Below, one piece after another: positions 33,382-45,300 of a DNA stretch of 64,000 nt. The notes beneath the pieces were generated by a model. That model was not told the origin of the DNA. It saw only the letters and a program-made list of their open reading frames with translations, and did not search any database. Each line of letters starts with the position of its first letter. Positions within the stretch are counted from its first letter, which is position 1. Made by a program: the position numbers and the translations under genes. The DNA comes from Orychophragmus violaceus (Eukaryota; Streptophyta; Magnoliopsida; Brassicales; Brassicaceae). The DNA lies in assembly GCA_030180135.1 (NCBI GenBank), contig CM058236.1, positions 10,685,357-10,749,356 on the forward strand, in the 5' to 3' direction.

Positions 33382-34017
33382 TGTTGGAATTATGTCCGGT
33401 AATCTCTGTACTGTCTCTAGAAAGTAAGAGTATGTCAATGATCAGACATAAGTCATATAATACTGGGGGTCATGATGGCTTGCTAGAGTCCGCTCATTAT
33501 CTATAAGTCTTGGATTTATTGCCTTTATTATATGATCCCATATGGGTCACACGCCTAAGCTAACAGGAAACTATGAGGGAACGGTTCAGCAGAAGTACGG
33601 TAAAAGTGCTAGGCATTTACTATACTTAGAGAGATTAAAGGGCCTGATTAAATCTAAGGGATTTAATCAGATTGGGACTTGGGCCCAAAAGCCCAAAAGG
33701 AACTAGACATAAGTTTTATAATTAAAACTTAAACCTAGATCTTTTCTCCCTAACTCTTCTGCGCCTCTCTCTCTCTCTCTCTGCGACTTCTCCCAGCCGG
33801 TCTAGCAGCCTCTCTCCTGTTAGTGTGCGTGTGTGAGCCTTTGGAGGAACAACCTCTTGGTGGTTCTGCTGATCTCTGACGATACCTCTCTAAACCGCTG
33901 CATAACAAGGTATTTCGAGATCCCCTTATGATTCTGCAAGAGAACCTAGATCCAATATGTTTTAGGTGAGTTTAATCTGACAGAATTAAACCAGGACAAA
34001 CACTAAACAATCCTACA
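33382..34017 (+). mobile_element. Solo LTR of the copia 1 family in Athila C
   Basis: 636 bp, TGTTGGAATTATG...AATCCTACA, flanked by TSD GAGAG (33377-33381 and 34018-34022). It matches the copia 1 LTR in element orientation along its whole length with scattered substitutions and a longer (CT)n tract (about 33764-33783). It lies antisense in the protease gene of C. Its TATA region is altered (TTTTATAATT in place of TTTATTTATAAA in the aligned strand). Confidence 0.92.
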
Positions 34018-34282
34018 GAGAGGTCCTAGTGGGTCTAAAATCCATCATACCCAGCTTCTCTGCCACAGAGTATGGCATGAGACTTCCAGCAGCTCCTAAA
34101 TCACAAAGAGAGCGCTTAAAACCATCCTCGAAGATAGAACAACTCAGCACAAAAATACCAGGATCAGGTAGTTTCTTAGGAACCTTAGTCAAAAGTACAT
34201 CACTTATATGCTGAGGAACAACTATAACCCAATCCTTCAGCTCTTCATCCAAAGGCAACATCTTACCCAAGTTTCTCTGCAC
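34018..34282 (-). pseudogene. Athila C protease, N-terminal part
   Basis: Reads LPDPGIFVLSCSIFEDGFKR, SLCDLGAAGSLMPYSVAEKL and GMMDFRPTRTSL up to the solo LTR. DLGA is the retropepsin active-site motif. The start at 34282 follows a stop at 34319 that separates it from gag. Confidence 0.8.
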
Positions 34283-34318
34283 ACAAGGGTGATAAGGTGG
34301 ATCATCAGATGGTGGAAT

Positions 34319-35312
34319 TTATTTCAACTCTTCACCGATCTTTTCTAGCTCTTTAAGCTCATCAATCTCTTGTTGAATCACTTCAGATACCTTAGGATAT
34401 AAGCGAATAGATTGTGCATAGATCTCCTGTTGAGTTATCTCAGACACTCTAGGGAATAAACGGTTAAGCTCTAAATCTGCATCAATGTCATAAGAATCCT
34501 GCGAATCTGTCTGTCCACGCCTTGCAACGATCGACACTAATGGTGCATCGATCGATGCAGTCAAATTTTCACAGATTCTACCCGAGAGATTTTCCTCAAA
34601 ATCCGAAATTTCACCCTCTTCTACCACTTCAGCTGTACTTAGCTCAAATCTTTCACTTAGATGTGATCCATCATCAACGTACACTGACCAGGCCTTAATA
34701 TGGGTATCTACAACACTCTTTCCATTGATGGAGCTAGAAATTTGGCTCACCTGAGTGTCCAATTGCTTCACATGAGTGTTTAGAGACTCAAACTTCCCAT
34801 TGAGATCCTCATAGACAGCATCTAACTTCTTGTTGCAGTCCACATCAATCTTAGTCTGTCCTTCCAGCAGCTGTTCCATCATTTCCTCCATCTTACTCTC
34901 ATGAGTAGTAGCTACAGGAGGTGCTTGGTAAGAGGAAGATCCATAAGTCCTCTGATTACCTTGTTGGAAAGGTTTCTGAAATCCACTAGTCTGTCCAAAT
35001 CCAGAAGAGTTCTGGTTGCTGTTGAAAGCACTCTTCTGTCCACCATTGAAGAATCTATTACCAGACTGATTACCAAACCTGTTTCCTTGGAAACCAGATC
35101 CTCCGATGTAATTCACATCCTCTTCCTGATCATCTCCTTCATCATTGATCATCTCAAAATCTTGAGCAAAGTGGACAGCTTTCTTCCCAGCTAGAAGATT
35201 GCATACAGTGTCCAACTTAGATCTAAGATCAGCTATCTCAGAATTCTCCATCTTCCCACCGGACTTCTTCCTTCTCTCATCAGTAGTCTTGCAGCTATTA
35301 CTGCTTACCAGA
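34319..35312 (-). pseudogene. Athila C gag, C-terminal part
   Basis: The 310-codon open segment 35251-34319 begins MENSEIADLRSKLDTVCNLL and matches the second half of B gag (KKAVHFAQDFEM, NYIGGSGFQGNRFGNQSGNR, SSGFGQTSGFQKPFQQGNQR). Upstream to 35312 the same frame reads LVSSNSCKTTDERRKKSGGK, equivalent to B 7840-7900. The linker carries an in-frame CGATCG pair (34528 and 34549; TASIDAPLVSIVARR). Everything upstream of mid-gag is lost at the junction with the B LTR. Confidence 0.82.
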
Positions 35313-36017
35313 TTATTTATTCTATGATTTGTGTTTCATTAATCATGTCTGAGTAGATTCATATTTAGGTTTAGGGATTCTCATAAAGGTTTTCATGACT
35401 TGTTAGATTAATTTATCAGTTTAGGATTCATAACTTAATTGTTCTTCAACCTGAATTGTGCTTAATACTAGCTTCTAACCTGATCACTTAGAATCTAGAC
35501 TTTAGGTTATTAAATTGACACGAAAGTGTGGTTTAGAATCTGAACTATTTAGGTTGAGCAATTGAATTATCTGCAAATAAATTTGGTTTAATTGAATTGT
35601 GAACAAATCGAGCCTGCACTTAAGGCTAGTTTAATCTGTTAGGAATTGCAAAGAAATTTGGATTTCTGCTATTAGACTTAGAGAATTTTCGCAACGAAAG
35701 TTGGTTAATTCTATATCTGTGTTTGAGTTCTAGAACCGGACTTAATTTGATCATGACTGGTAGTTTATCTACTTGTCTGATTTCCTGAGAACTCCCTAGA
35801 CTTAGCGCTTTTAGTTGATTGCTTACAAACCACTCCTGCTACTGATTTACTTTTCTGCTTGCTATTTAGTTTCTAATTAATTTCACCTAGCTTAACTTGA
35901 CCATTCTACAATCTATCGTAAGGTCTAGAGTCCTTGTGTATTTCGATACCCTATATACTACTGTCACGTCTGTGCACTTGCAGTGTTGATCTAGGGATAA
36001 AAATCTGATCGTATCAA
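35313..36017 (+). repeat. Athila B 3' LTR, truncated
   Basis: 705 bp equal to 6108-6812 of the left LTR, ending GATCGTATCA followed by TSD ACATC at 36018-36022. The first roughly 510 bp of the LTR are missing, replaced by C gag in the opposite orientation. The hairpin array is retained (35518-35703). Confidence 0.88.
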
Positions 36018-39000
36018 CATCCATTTGCCAAAGCTCCCAATCAAGGTTTGTTGCCAAAAATAAGATGATCTTGACTGTATGAAGCTTAGATACTGGTGCA
36101 AAGGTATCCAAGTAATCTTTTCCATAGGTTTGAGTAAAGCCTCTTGCCACCAGCCTTGTTTTGTATCTCTCAACCTCCCCATTACTTTTATACTTGATAG
36201 TGAAAACCCACTTAGAGCTCACTGCCTTCTTTCCTTTTGGAAGTTCTGCCTCATACCAAGTCTCATTGTTCTCCATTGCTTTGGTTTCTTCATTCACAGC
36301 CTGCATCCATCTCTTATCTCCCTTAGCTTCCTCATAAGTCGTTGGCACTTGTTCCTGGTCCAACTTTCCAATGAATACTTGATGCTCCAAAAGTACATGA
36401 GCTAAAGTGCACACTGCTTGAGAAGGATGAGCTACTGCATAGCTGTTGAAGTAAACCCTTGTCTTCTTCCATTCTGATGGATCCTTTCTCTCCCTTGTAC
36501 TTCTCCTTAGTACCTGAATCTGTAGGTTAGTTGGCTGTTCAATCTCTCCATTTTTATGATCCAACTCCTCAGGTTCTATCTCATGTTCCTCATGCTCCTC
36601 AACACCAGCTTGATCATGTGTAGTAGAATCAGGTTCAGGTTCTTGCGGTTCTGGTGCTGATTCTTGAGTGTCCCCCTCATGATCAGGATGGGGATGTTGG
36701 GGAGCTTCTGAAGGTAAATCAGGGACTGAAGGAGCTTTACTTGCTTTGGCCGGTTCTTGAGGCAAACTAATACCAAGGCTGTCCATGGTTCTCCTTAGGT
36801 TAGCAACTCGGTCTGATTGAGAAGTATGGAGATCCTTCAAGCTGTCCCAATTCTTCTCATCATAGAAACTTCTTGTCTCCATAAACTTCACATCTCTTGA
36901 GATCAAAACCTTCTTTGTTTCAGGCACATAACACTTGTATCCTCTTTGTGTTATGGAATATCCAATGAACATTGCTTTGGTGCTATTAGCATCCAACTTA
37001 TCTCTTTGTTCTCCTGGAATTAACACAAAACAAATACACCCAAACACATGTAAGTGATCAACTAATGGATTGGTTTTGTTTAATACCTGAAATGGAGATT
37101 GATCCTTAAGAACTCTTGTGGGAGTTCTATTGAACAAGTAGCATGTAGTCATGACTGCATCTCCCCAAAACCTCCTAGGGACATTCTTGTAGAACATCAT
37201 GGACCTTGCCACTTCCATTAGGTGTCTGTTCTTCCTCTCAGCCACTCCATTTTGTTGTGGAGTGTAAGGACAACTTGTTTGATGAAAAATCCCATGTTTG
37301 GACAAGTGTAGCTTGAAGGCATTGCTTGTATACTCACCACCATTGTTTGATCTAAAATTTTTGATCTTAGCATTGAAATGGTTAGTAACATGACTTTGAA
37401 AATTCATAAAAGCTTCTAACACTCTATCCTTAGTTTGCATCAATGTTATCCAAGTGTATTTAGATTTTTCATCAATGAAAGTGACAAAGTACTTATAATT
37501 CTCTCTAGACACACAAGGAGCAGTCCACACATCAGAATGAACAAGATCAAAGCAACTTTCATAAACAGTTTTAGAACTTGAAAAAACAGATTTGCAATGT
37601 TTCCCAAGAATGCAAGCCTCACAATCATCATTTTAAATGAAACAGAAGGTAATAAGAGACCTAATGCCCTAGAGTGAGGATGTCCTAGTCTAGCATGCCA
37701 AATAGAATCATCAACACTCATGAAAGTAGAAAGGGCAGTAGATAATTCAGAAGAGGATGAGTTAGTATGTTCAATCATGTAGAGCTCATCGTTTGTCACA
37801 CCTTTCCCAAGCAATTTGCTTGTCTTAATATCCTGAAACACAACATCATTAGGACTGAAAATAACATTGCAATTGAGATCAGTAGCTACTATTTTCACAG
37901 ATAATAAGTTTGATGTAAAACTAGGCATATAGAAAGCTTTTGATTTTTTACTAAACAACTTAAGGTTTCCTATGCCTTGAATTGGAATCTTATCACCATT
38001 TGCAATCACAACATTACCAAGAGCAGGTTGAATGTTTTCTATCAACTTAGAGTCACTGATCATATGATGGGATGCTCCTGAATCAATTATCAATGGTTTG
38101 ATTCTATTGGATGCAAAGAGTGAGGTTCCAAAAGTCATACCAGAGGTTTCCTTGAAGGTTTTAATGAGAGCCTCAAGGTCTGATTTTCTTACCACATCAC
38201 ACTGTTCAGGAACTTGAGGAGCATGATGAACCAGCATTGTTCTTCCTTCATAACAAGGTTGCATTGAAGAGAACCGTTTGTGAGAGAATGGTCTGAGGTG
38301 TGGATACAGGCGCCAATACTTCTCCTTTAGGTGTCCACTCTGCTTGCAATACACACACATCAAGACTCCTCTCCTATCACCACCATAGCTCTGCCTTTCC
38401 TCAGGTTCATAAGCCCCTTTGTTGGCAGTCACAAGCTCATCTTTCCTACTGAACAGCCCAAATGATCCTTGTTCTCTTTGAAGTTGTCCACACACATCAT
38501 CCAAAGAAGGTTATGTGTCTGCCCTTAGAATGTGTTTGATTAGGTCACTGTAGGATGGATTTAAGGTGAGCAGAAGCGCAAATACTCTATCCTGCTCTCT
38601 CCTTTCATTTAGCACAAGAGGATCAATGCTTGATGGCCTTAACATCTCCAACTCTGCCCACAAAGACCTGAACTTCCCAAAGTGAGCTTTGAACTCCATA
38701 TCTTCTTGTTGAAGATTGTTGATGGCCTGCTTAATTTCAAAGACCCTGCTCAGATTAGTTTTGTTACCATAAACCTTCTCAAGGGTTTTCCACAGCTGTC
38801 ACACAATAAGAATAAGCTTCCAACAGCTCCTGGTCAAGTGAGCTTTGAAGTATGGACAACACTCTTTGGTCTCCTTGTGTCCATGCTTCTTTATCAGCAG
38901 CAGCCATCTCCATACCAGCTTCTCCTTGAGCTTGCTGAAGTGTTGCTTCACTGCTTAGTACATATTTCCATAGTCCACGCCCTCTTAGAGCTGACTTCAC

Positions 39001-39069
39001 AATCCTTTCCCAAACTATGTAGTTGGCGCCAATAAGAGTCACATAAATGACTTCACTTGAGTTCTCCAT
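36018..39069 (-). pseudogene. Copia A gag, protease, integrase and RT start
   Basis: First half of the copia A polyprotein. The start is the ATG at 39067-39069 (MENSSEVIYVTLIGANYIVW, a copia gag N-terminus with WERIVKSALRGRGLW). A frame change near 38785 leads to ALLLTLNPSYSDLIKHIL, and a stop at 38511 follows. The zinc knuckle at about 38360 reads CVYCKQSGHLKEKYW, with Tyr where the last Cys should be. Protease IIDSGASHHMISD is visible near 38075. A frame change near 37530-37600 leads into integrase (VTFIDEKSKYTWITL, FRSNNGGEYTS at about 37350, PQQNGVAERKNRHLME). The second catalytic Asp is Asn (SNN for SDN). RT begins with SSKWVFTIKYKSNGEVERYK and stops at WQMDV, the B insertion site; the rest is at 4344-5591. 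Confidence 0.87.
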
Positions 39070-39300
39070 TGCTAAGTCTGATTTATAGCAAAGGAGAGAG
39101 TTTCAAGATGCGATATTTGTAACAAAAGGTTTCTTAAACCAAAGAGAACCCACGCAGAAGTAAAGAACCAAAGAAGAATGCCTTAAGAACTGAAACTCTC
39201 AAGAACAGAAATGATTTATCAAGAACTCTCAAGAACAGATTTCAAAAACAGTGAAATGAGATTTTAGAATCAGAGATTGCGGAAGTAGAGTAGGTATAGG

Positions 39301-39320
39301 AGCTTAATGCTCTGATATCA
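39301..39320 (-). promoter_or_regulatory. Primer-binding site of copia A (tRNA-iMet type)
   Basis: The minus strand reads TGATATCAGAGCATTAAGC next to the LTR, an initiator-Met-type site with A for G at position 3. Confidence 0.8.
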
Positions 39321-39835
39321 TGTTAGAATAATGAGATTAGATGATTAATTAAAGAGAGAATGATGAGAGAATGAAGAGAGAGTGCAAGAAAAAAGCTTAG
39401 AACTCGGTTAGGGTTTTCAGCCGCTAGAGAGAGAGAGTAAGGTTTGCGATTTTTAAGGGAAGAATAATTCCCAACAACTTGATTATAAATGTGTACAAGA
39501 GTTATATATGAGCTATACATCTAGGGCAACCATAATAAACAACTAATAAGTGAATAAAGACAAGCTGGTCTTGGAAGAAGAGAGAGAGGGTCCAACGGCT
39601 ATATTGAGAGTGACTTCTCTCTTCTTTGTCCAAGACTGATAGTGACACTTGAGCGATCTGATCAGACTTGGGAATGAGGGTCTTAGCTTCCTGATTGTCT
39701 TGATTATTCCACAAATAGGTAAAGGCTTCTTGTTCATGAGATCACAAGCTTTAGAACCGGCTCCACTTTAATATCTAAGAATGTACAAGGATTGCACAAT
39801 GAAGTCTTGTGCATTCCATGATCTCCAATTCAATA
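39321..39835 (-). repeat. Copia A 5' LTR
   Basis: 515 bp, partner of 3723-4240. TSD TCTCC follows at 39836-39840, after which LINE ORF1 resumes. Confidence 0.88.
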
Positions 39836-39840
39836 TCTCC

Positions 39841-40543
39841 AAGGACACTCAATAACAGGTATGCAATGGATCCAAAGGGTATAAACAATTTGAAGGATAA
39901 TAGTCTGGGGTCTCATCTCTCGGACAATGAGATGCAGATGATTGAGGCTTATCAAGGGAAGAGTTCGGTTCAAAACTAGGAGGCTAAGAAAGATTCAGAC
40001 AGTGTGGCTTCAAAGGCTAAGAGGGCGCTGAACTTTGAGGAGCCAGTTGTGGATATAAATACGGGTAAAAGTGAGGAAGGAAAGATCAGGATAGGTGCTC
40101 TGCAGGATAATTCAGTTCCATTATTGGAAGATATGATGTCAGGGACTAATTCATAGGAAGAGGGGGAGGTCAACGAGGATATGGAGCAGGCTTTACTGAT
40201 GGTGGAAGAGGAGGAGAATGTGGTGGTAGGGACAGAGGCGGTCAATGATGTAGAGAAGCAGGATCATGGTACAACCAGCAAAGATATTCAAGATGATAAG
40301 GAGGCAAATGAAGTGGAGTTGCAGGCAGTAACTAACCAACAGACAAAGAAGAAAGTTGTAAAAGGGGGTGGGGGTTTTCTGGTTGGTGGGAACACCAAGA
40401 AACGTATGGTTCAGGGACTGCTCTCCCCAAGGAAGAAACCTTCAACAAAAATCAATGGTAAGAATGGGGAGATGGGTAATCCGGCTGGAGAGAAGGCGGT
40501 AGCACCAACAAAGAAACCTCCAAAAGCAAGCAATCTAGAATGA
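39841..40543 (+). pseudogene. LINE ORF1, 3' part
   Basis: Continuation of 2791-3722 after copia A: MDPKGINNLKDN, SHLSDNEMQMIEAYQGKSSV, then two in-frame TAG stops (near 39978 and 40155), and an open segment to 40543 (MEQALLMVEEEENVVVG, KKVVKGGGGFLVGGNTKKRM, APTKKPPKASNLE). The tail is acidic then basic, as in other plant LINE ORF1 C-termini. Confidence 0.8.
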
Positions 40544-42385
40544 GTGTGAGCTGGAATGTTTCAAGAAGATCCCTCTCTTTTTTCACATTTGTGGTCTCAA
40601 TAAGTCGGAAGTTTGGTGGTGGGAGGAGACTAACCACTCACCCACTGGAACTTTTTATGTTGTTTCTTCTTATTTACTTTTAAGTTTTCCTGTTGTTGGT
40701 GTCAACAGAGTCTGTCCTAAGCTTTATTTTCATGTTGGTTACTTATTTTTGAATAAAGGGATCTTTCTTTATGGTATACATAGGTTGTCTATGGTTAAGG
40801 AAATGATAGCCACTGGACACTGTTTTCATATTTTGGAAGTCGAGGTTATAGCACGGGTTCAGTGTACTGCATCTCTTTGTTACCTGTGCGGCATAGCTAA
40901 CGGATATAACTACTTCAATGCCATTGTTTTCATGATAACGAAATACTATATGAGTACTATAGGGCTGGATTTTGTTTGGTGTATTCAGGTTATTCACGGT
41001 ACTCTGCTTACGGTTGTTCCATCATATTGTCACTGTGCAGGTGTTCACAGGCGTAGTTATCAACGGCTGGGTTATGATACAATGCTCAAGCAGAATGATT
41101 TGATTCATGGGAGCGTTACGGCCGACCATTGTGGCCACAGTTGCGTTTTTCAGGTATTCCTAATCTTTGAACATAATGATGACATCTTTCTTGAGTTAAT
41201 ACGACAATATAAGAATTTGTTTTGAGATACTTGGAATAGTCTGGGTTCTGGGAATGGTTCTACAAGTGAGTAGGTTCTAAGGTTTTTACACAGCTGAAGA
41301 GTGGTAAGTAAATTAGATATAACACAGATGGGGAAAATATTGACACTGATTAATTTTGATGGGGAGATTATGGTTTTATCTTTAATTATCTTATGGTTTC
41401 TGTTAGTGTCCAGTGGGCAGTTTAGCATTGAATCACGTCGAGGAGATGTGTTATAAAGTCAAGAGGAGAGGTTTTGGAGGTTGATTAATGGAGAGGTTAC
41501 GATGTCAAATGGGAAAGAATTGAAAATATTCATATGGTGGGCAGGCGTAATGGTTTACATTGAGTGTTTCAAGGAAAGATATGTAAGGGTACTGGTGAAG
41601 GGAAAGGACATTGTTGAGTTTGCGGTTGGTATATACGGTGGCTTTGGGAAGGGATGGATCGGTATAAACGGAGGTATTGGTATAAGCGGCTGTATCGGTT
41701 TAATCGTATGATTTTCCCATATATCTGGGTTTTGTAAAGGTTATGGGTGTTGTAAAGGACATATATTCATGTTACAGGAAATTAATTCAATTTGGGTGAT
41801 GGGTTTACAAACCCGTTACATCAGGGTTATAAGAGTGTCAAATTCTACAAATTTGCATCGGTTTAGAAATTGTGTTTTCAGTCCAATAACAAAGGTAACA
41901 TACAGGATCAAAAAGAACGACATTATGGCAACGGTGAATGGATATGACGATAGTTTTATATATCAAAACACTTTAAAGGATTCAAGAGGCTGGGTTTTTT
42001 ACTTATATGTATGGAAATATGATAGACGCGGGGAACGATCGTGTAGGAAGACTTTTAATATTTGGTTAAAGAGCTTGTTTCATAAAACAACTTATGGGCG
42101 GTACAATATATTATTAGGTAGTAATGGTACACTATTACGGATTACTGGAACAAATTCTTTAAGGTTCTATTGAACAATACGAGTAGAAAACAGACATGTG
42201 ATAAGCATTAAACCGTTAGTTGGAGGGATGAGTACGCTAAAAATTCATTGGATCAAGTATAAGGTTGTAGAAGAGACTGGTAAATCAAATGCGAAACCGG
42301 TTTACAAAACATGGGTGGTTTCGGTATTTAGCAAGGGTTTCCTCATACCCGAATCCCATTGGCGTAAAATATATCGGATAGATTG
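40544..42385 (+). other. LINE inter-ORF spacer
   Basis: 1.84 kb between ORF1 and ORF2. Short open frames occur (40749-41225, 158 codons with several Cys; 41769-42173, 134 codons), but none resembles a known family and base composition does not suggest coding. Composition is like that of the LINE leader. Confidence 0.5.
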
Positions 42386-45300
42386 ATGCGTATTCTAAGT
42401 TAGAATTGCCAAGGGCTTGGTAGTAAATGGACCATTAGCTACCTAAGGGAGTCATGTTTTAAACATAAACCAGAATTTTTGTTCCTATCAGAGACAAAAC
42501 AACAACGACAATTTGTTGAAATGTTTCAGGGACACTTTGGATATGATAAATTATATACGGTAGAACCCCAAGGCCTAAGTGGAGGTCTTGCACTCTTCTA
42601 TAATAATTTATTTAAGGTGAATGTTCTCTTTGCTAATAATCGACTGATTGATATTGAAGCGGAATTCAAAGGTCAAACGATCTTTATGACATTTGTATAT
42701 GGGGAACCGAATCAACAACTACAAAATCATTTTTGGGAAAGGATAACACATATAGGTATAATAAGGAGCGAACCATGGTTTATAATTGGGGATTTGAATG
42801 AGATCACAGGAAATCATGAGAAAGAGGGAGGAGCATTACGAAGTGCGGCCAGTTTCTTAGACTTTAATAATATGATTAGAAATTGTGGCCTTTTGGAGTT
42901 TCCGTTCCTCAGAAACTCATTATCTTTGGAGAGGTTGGAGAGGGGGGGGGAATGGTTTGATGCCGATTAGATAGAATACTAGCAAATGAGGATTGACACA
43001 CTTTATTTCCCCATTCATATGTTGAATATTTGGGCATGATAGGATCCGATCATTGACCGATGGTAGCCACCATAGAAGATAAGATATACCAGAGGAGGGC
43101 ACAATTTAGGTTTGATAAAAGATGGATTGGGAAAGATGGTTTGATGGAAACGATCAAAGATGGGTGGAAGTCGTCAGATGAAGGAAGTCGTCCAGATATG
43201 GTATCCAAAATACGGCATTGCCGGCATGAGCTGTCAAAGTGGCGGAAAAATAATTTACCATATGGTAAGGAGAAAATAAATGACTTACAGAAGGCATTAG
43301 AAGAGGTCCAAAACGATGTCAACAGGACACATGAGGAAGTTTTAGAAATTATACGGAAATTAAAGGAGGCTTATTTGGATGAGGAATTATATTGGCAACA
43401 GAAAAATAGAAATCTTTGGTACACATCAGGGGATCAAAACACTAAATTTTACCAGGCGTTGACGAAACAACGAAGGGCAAGGAATCATATTGTGGGTCTA
43501 CTTACAGAGGGAGGAGATTGGGTAACTAAAGATGAAGAGGTGGAAAAGGTGGCTATAGATTATTTTGAGGATTTATTCACAACATCAAACCTAACAGCAA
43601 TAGAGGACTTTCTTTTAGAAGTGCCACATCGCATAACGGAACAGATGAACATTAAACTAACAGCGGTAGCATCTGAGGAGGAAATTAGGAAAGAACTTTT
43701 TATGATGCATCCGGAAAAGGTTCCTGGTCCGGATGGTATGACAGCCTTATTTTTCCAACAATCATGGCCAATCATCAAAAATGATATCATCCGGTTTGTA
43801 AATGACTTTATCCAGACTGGAAATTTCGACACACGGTTAAATGTTACGAATATTTGCTTAATACCGAAAACAGAGCGGCCTAGTCGTATGACGGAACTAA
43901 GACCCATTAGTTTATGCAACGTGAGCTACAAATTGTTATCAAAGGTATTATGTCAACGGTTAAAACGTTTATTACCGAACCTTATATCAGAAACACAATC
44001 AACTTTTGTGGCTGAGAGACTAATTTTAGATAACATCCTAGTTGCACAGGAGATGTTTCATGGTCTACGGACTAATCCCTCGTGTAAAAGTAAATTCATG
44101 GCAATAAAAACAGACATGAGTAAAGCGTATGACCGAGTCAAGTGGATTTTCATTGAAAATGTACTACGGAAGATGGGATTCGGAGATCGGTGGGTTAATC
44201 TTATGATGATCTGCATTACTTCAGTTGAATATAAAGTTTTACTAAACGGGCAACCGAGGGGGCGAATAAAGCCTAACAGAGGACTTCGCCAAGGGGATCC
44301 CCTATCTCCGTATCTTTTTATTCTCTGTACGGAAGCTTTGATAGCGAATGTTAAGAAAGCGGAAAGAGAAAATGTATGGACGGGGCTAAAAGTGGCAAGA
44401 GAAAGTCCTCCTATTACACATTTTTTATTTGCGAACGATAGTTTATTCTTCTCCAAGGCAAATGCTGAGGAATGTAATATTATACTCAAAATTCTAAAGG
44501 ATTATGAAGCAGCATCGGGTCAACAAATAAAATTTAACAAGTCTTCACTTCAATTCGGACATAAGGTCGGTGACATGATTTGAGGGGATATGAAAAAAGT
44601 TTTGGGAATTACGATTGAAGGGGGCATGGGCTCATACTTAGGAATATCAGAGAGTCTTGGAGGGTCGAAACACAGGTTTTCAGCTTTCTCCATGAACGTC
44701 TCCATAACAGAGTAAATGGATGGACAGTTAAGCTCCTTACAAAGGGAGGAAAGGAGGTACTGATAAAGTCGGTAGCCACAACATTACCCAACCATGTTAT
44801 GTCATGTTTTAGACTACCAAAAACAGTAACAAGGAAATTGACTAGTGTCACGGCTCAGGTCTGGTGGAGTACAAACGGAAATCAAAGAGGGATGCACTGG
44901 ATATCTTGGGATAAGTTATGTAGAGACAAAAGCAATGGAGGAATAGGATTTCGGGATTTGGATAACGTCAATACGGTTTTTCTGGCTAAACAACTTTGGA
45001 GGTTGATTGATAAACCGGACACTTTATTTGCAAAGGTTTTTAAAGGGAGATATTATCGGAATGGGGGCCCTTTGGACCCAATTAAGTCTTACTCTTCATC
45101 CTATGGATGGAGAAGTATTACGTCAGCTAGATCTCTGGTTAATAAAGGACTAATCAAAAGGGTTGGAACAGGAGACACCAATTCTGTATGGAATGATCCG
45201 TGGATTCAAAGCCATCGCCCGGGACCAGCAACAAGTAAAACAACTCACTGTGATCCTTTCTTAAAAGTGAATCAATTAATTGACCATAATTATGGGGTGT

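Larger units (their letters stand above)
27974..35312 (-). mobile_element. Athila element C, 5'-truncated and lacking RT, RNase H and integrase
   Basis: An antisense Athila insertion in the B integrase region. In minus orientation it has part of gag (35312-34319), protease (34282-32928, split by a solo LTR), a conserved post-pol motif (32867-32915), an env-like/ATHILA ORF (32096-30681), a 3' region with three polypurine-like motifs and the 3' LTR (29180-27974). Its 5' LTR and gag N-terminus are missing: at about 35312 the mid-gag sequence abuts the middle of the B right LTR. Protease passes directly into the post-pol motif, so RT, RNase H and integrase were absent or deleted. One TSD copy (GTGGC, 27969-27973) may remain at the LTR side. 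Confidence 0.82.
5597..36017 (+). mobile_element. Athila-type Ty3/gypsy element B, full span including nested insertions
   Basis: B is inserted antisense in copia A pol. Its own sequence is the left LTR (5597-6812), a tRNA-Asp-type primer site, gag (about 7075-8968), a protease split by copia 1 and copia 2, RT/RNase H (to about 27973), and a truncated right LTR (about 35313-36017). Integrase, the 3' region and the first roughly 500 bp of the right LTR are missing. They were lost where Athila C inserted and a later deletion removed both C's 5' end and B's 3' end. About twenty differences are visible between the shared 705 bp of the LTRs. Confidence 0.88.
3723..39835 (-). mobile_element. Copia element A, full span including nested insertions
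   Basis: This Ty1/copia element lies antisense in LINE ORF1 with TSD TCTCC on both sides. Its own sequence is 3723-5596 plus 36018-39835, about 5.7 kb; the rest is Athila B and its passengers. The LTRs are 3723-4240 (3' LTR in element orientation) and 39321-39835 (5' LTR). In element orientation the LTR starts TATTGAATTGG and ends TTCTAACA, so the usual 5' TG is TA in both copies. About a dozen differences over 515 bp are visible between the LTRs, making it older than copia 1 and 2. Gag-pol is broken by frameshifts, stops and the B insertion. Confidence 0.9.

Noticed and set aside
40749..41225. 158-codon open frame in the LINE spacer as a third LINE gene
   Set aside because: No motif or family resemblance, and no second copy in the window to test conservation.
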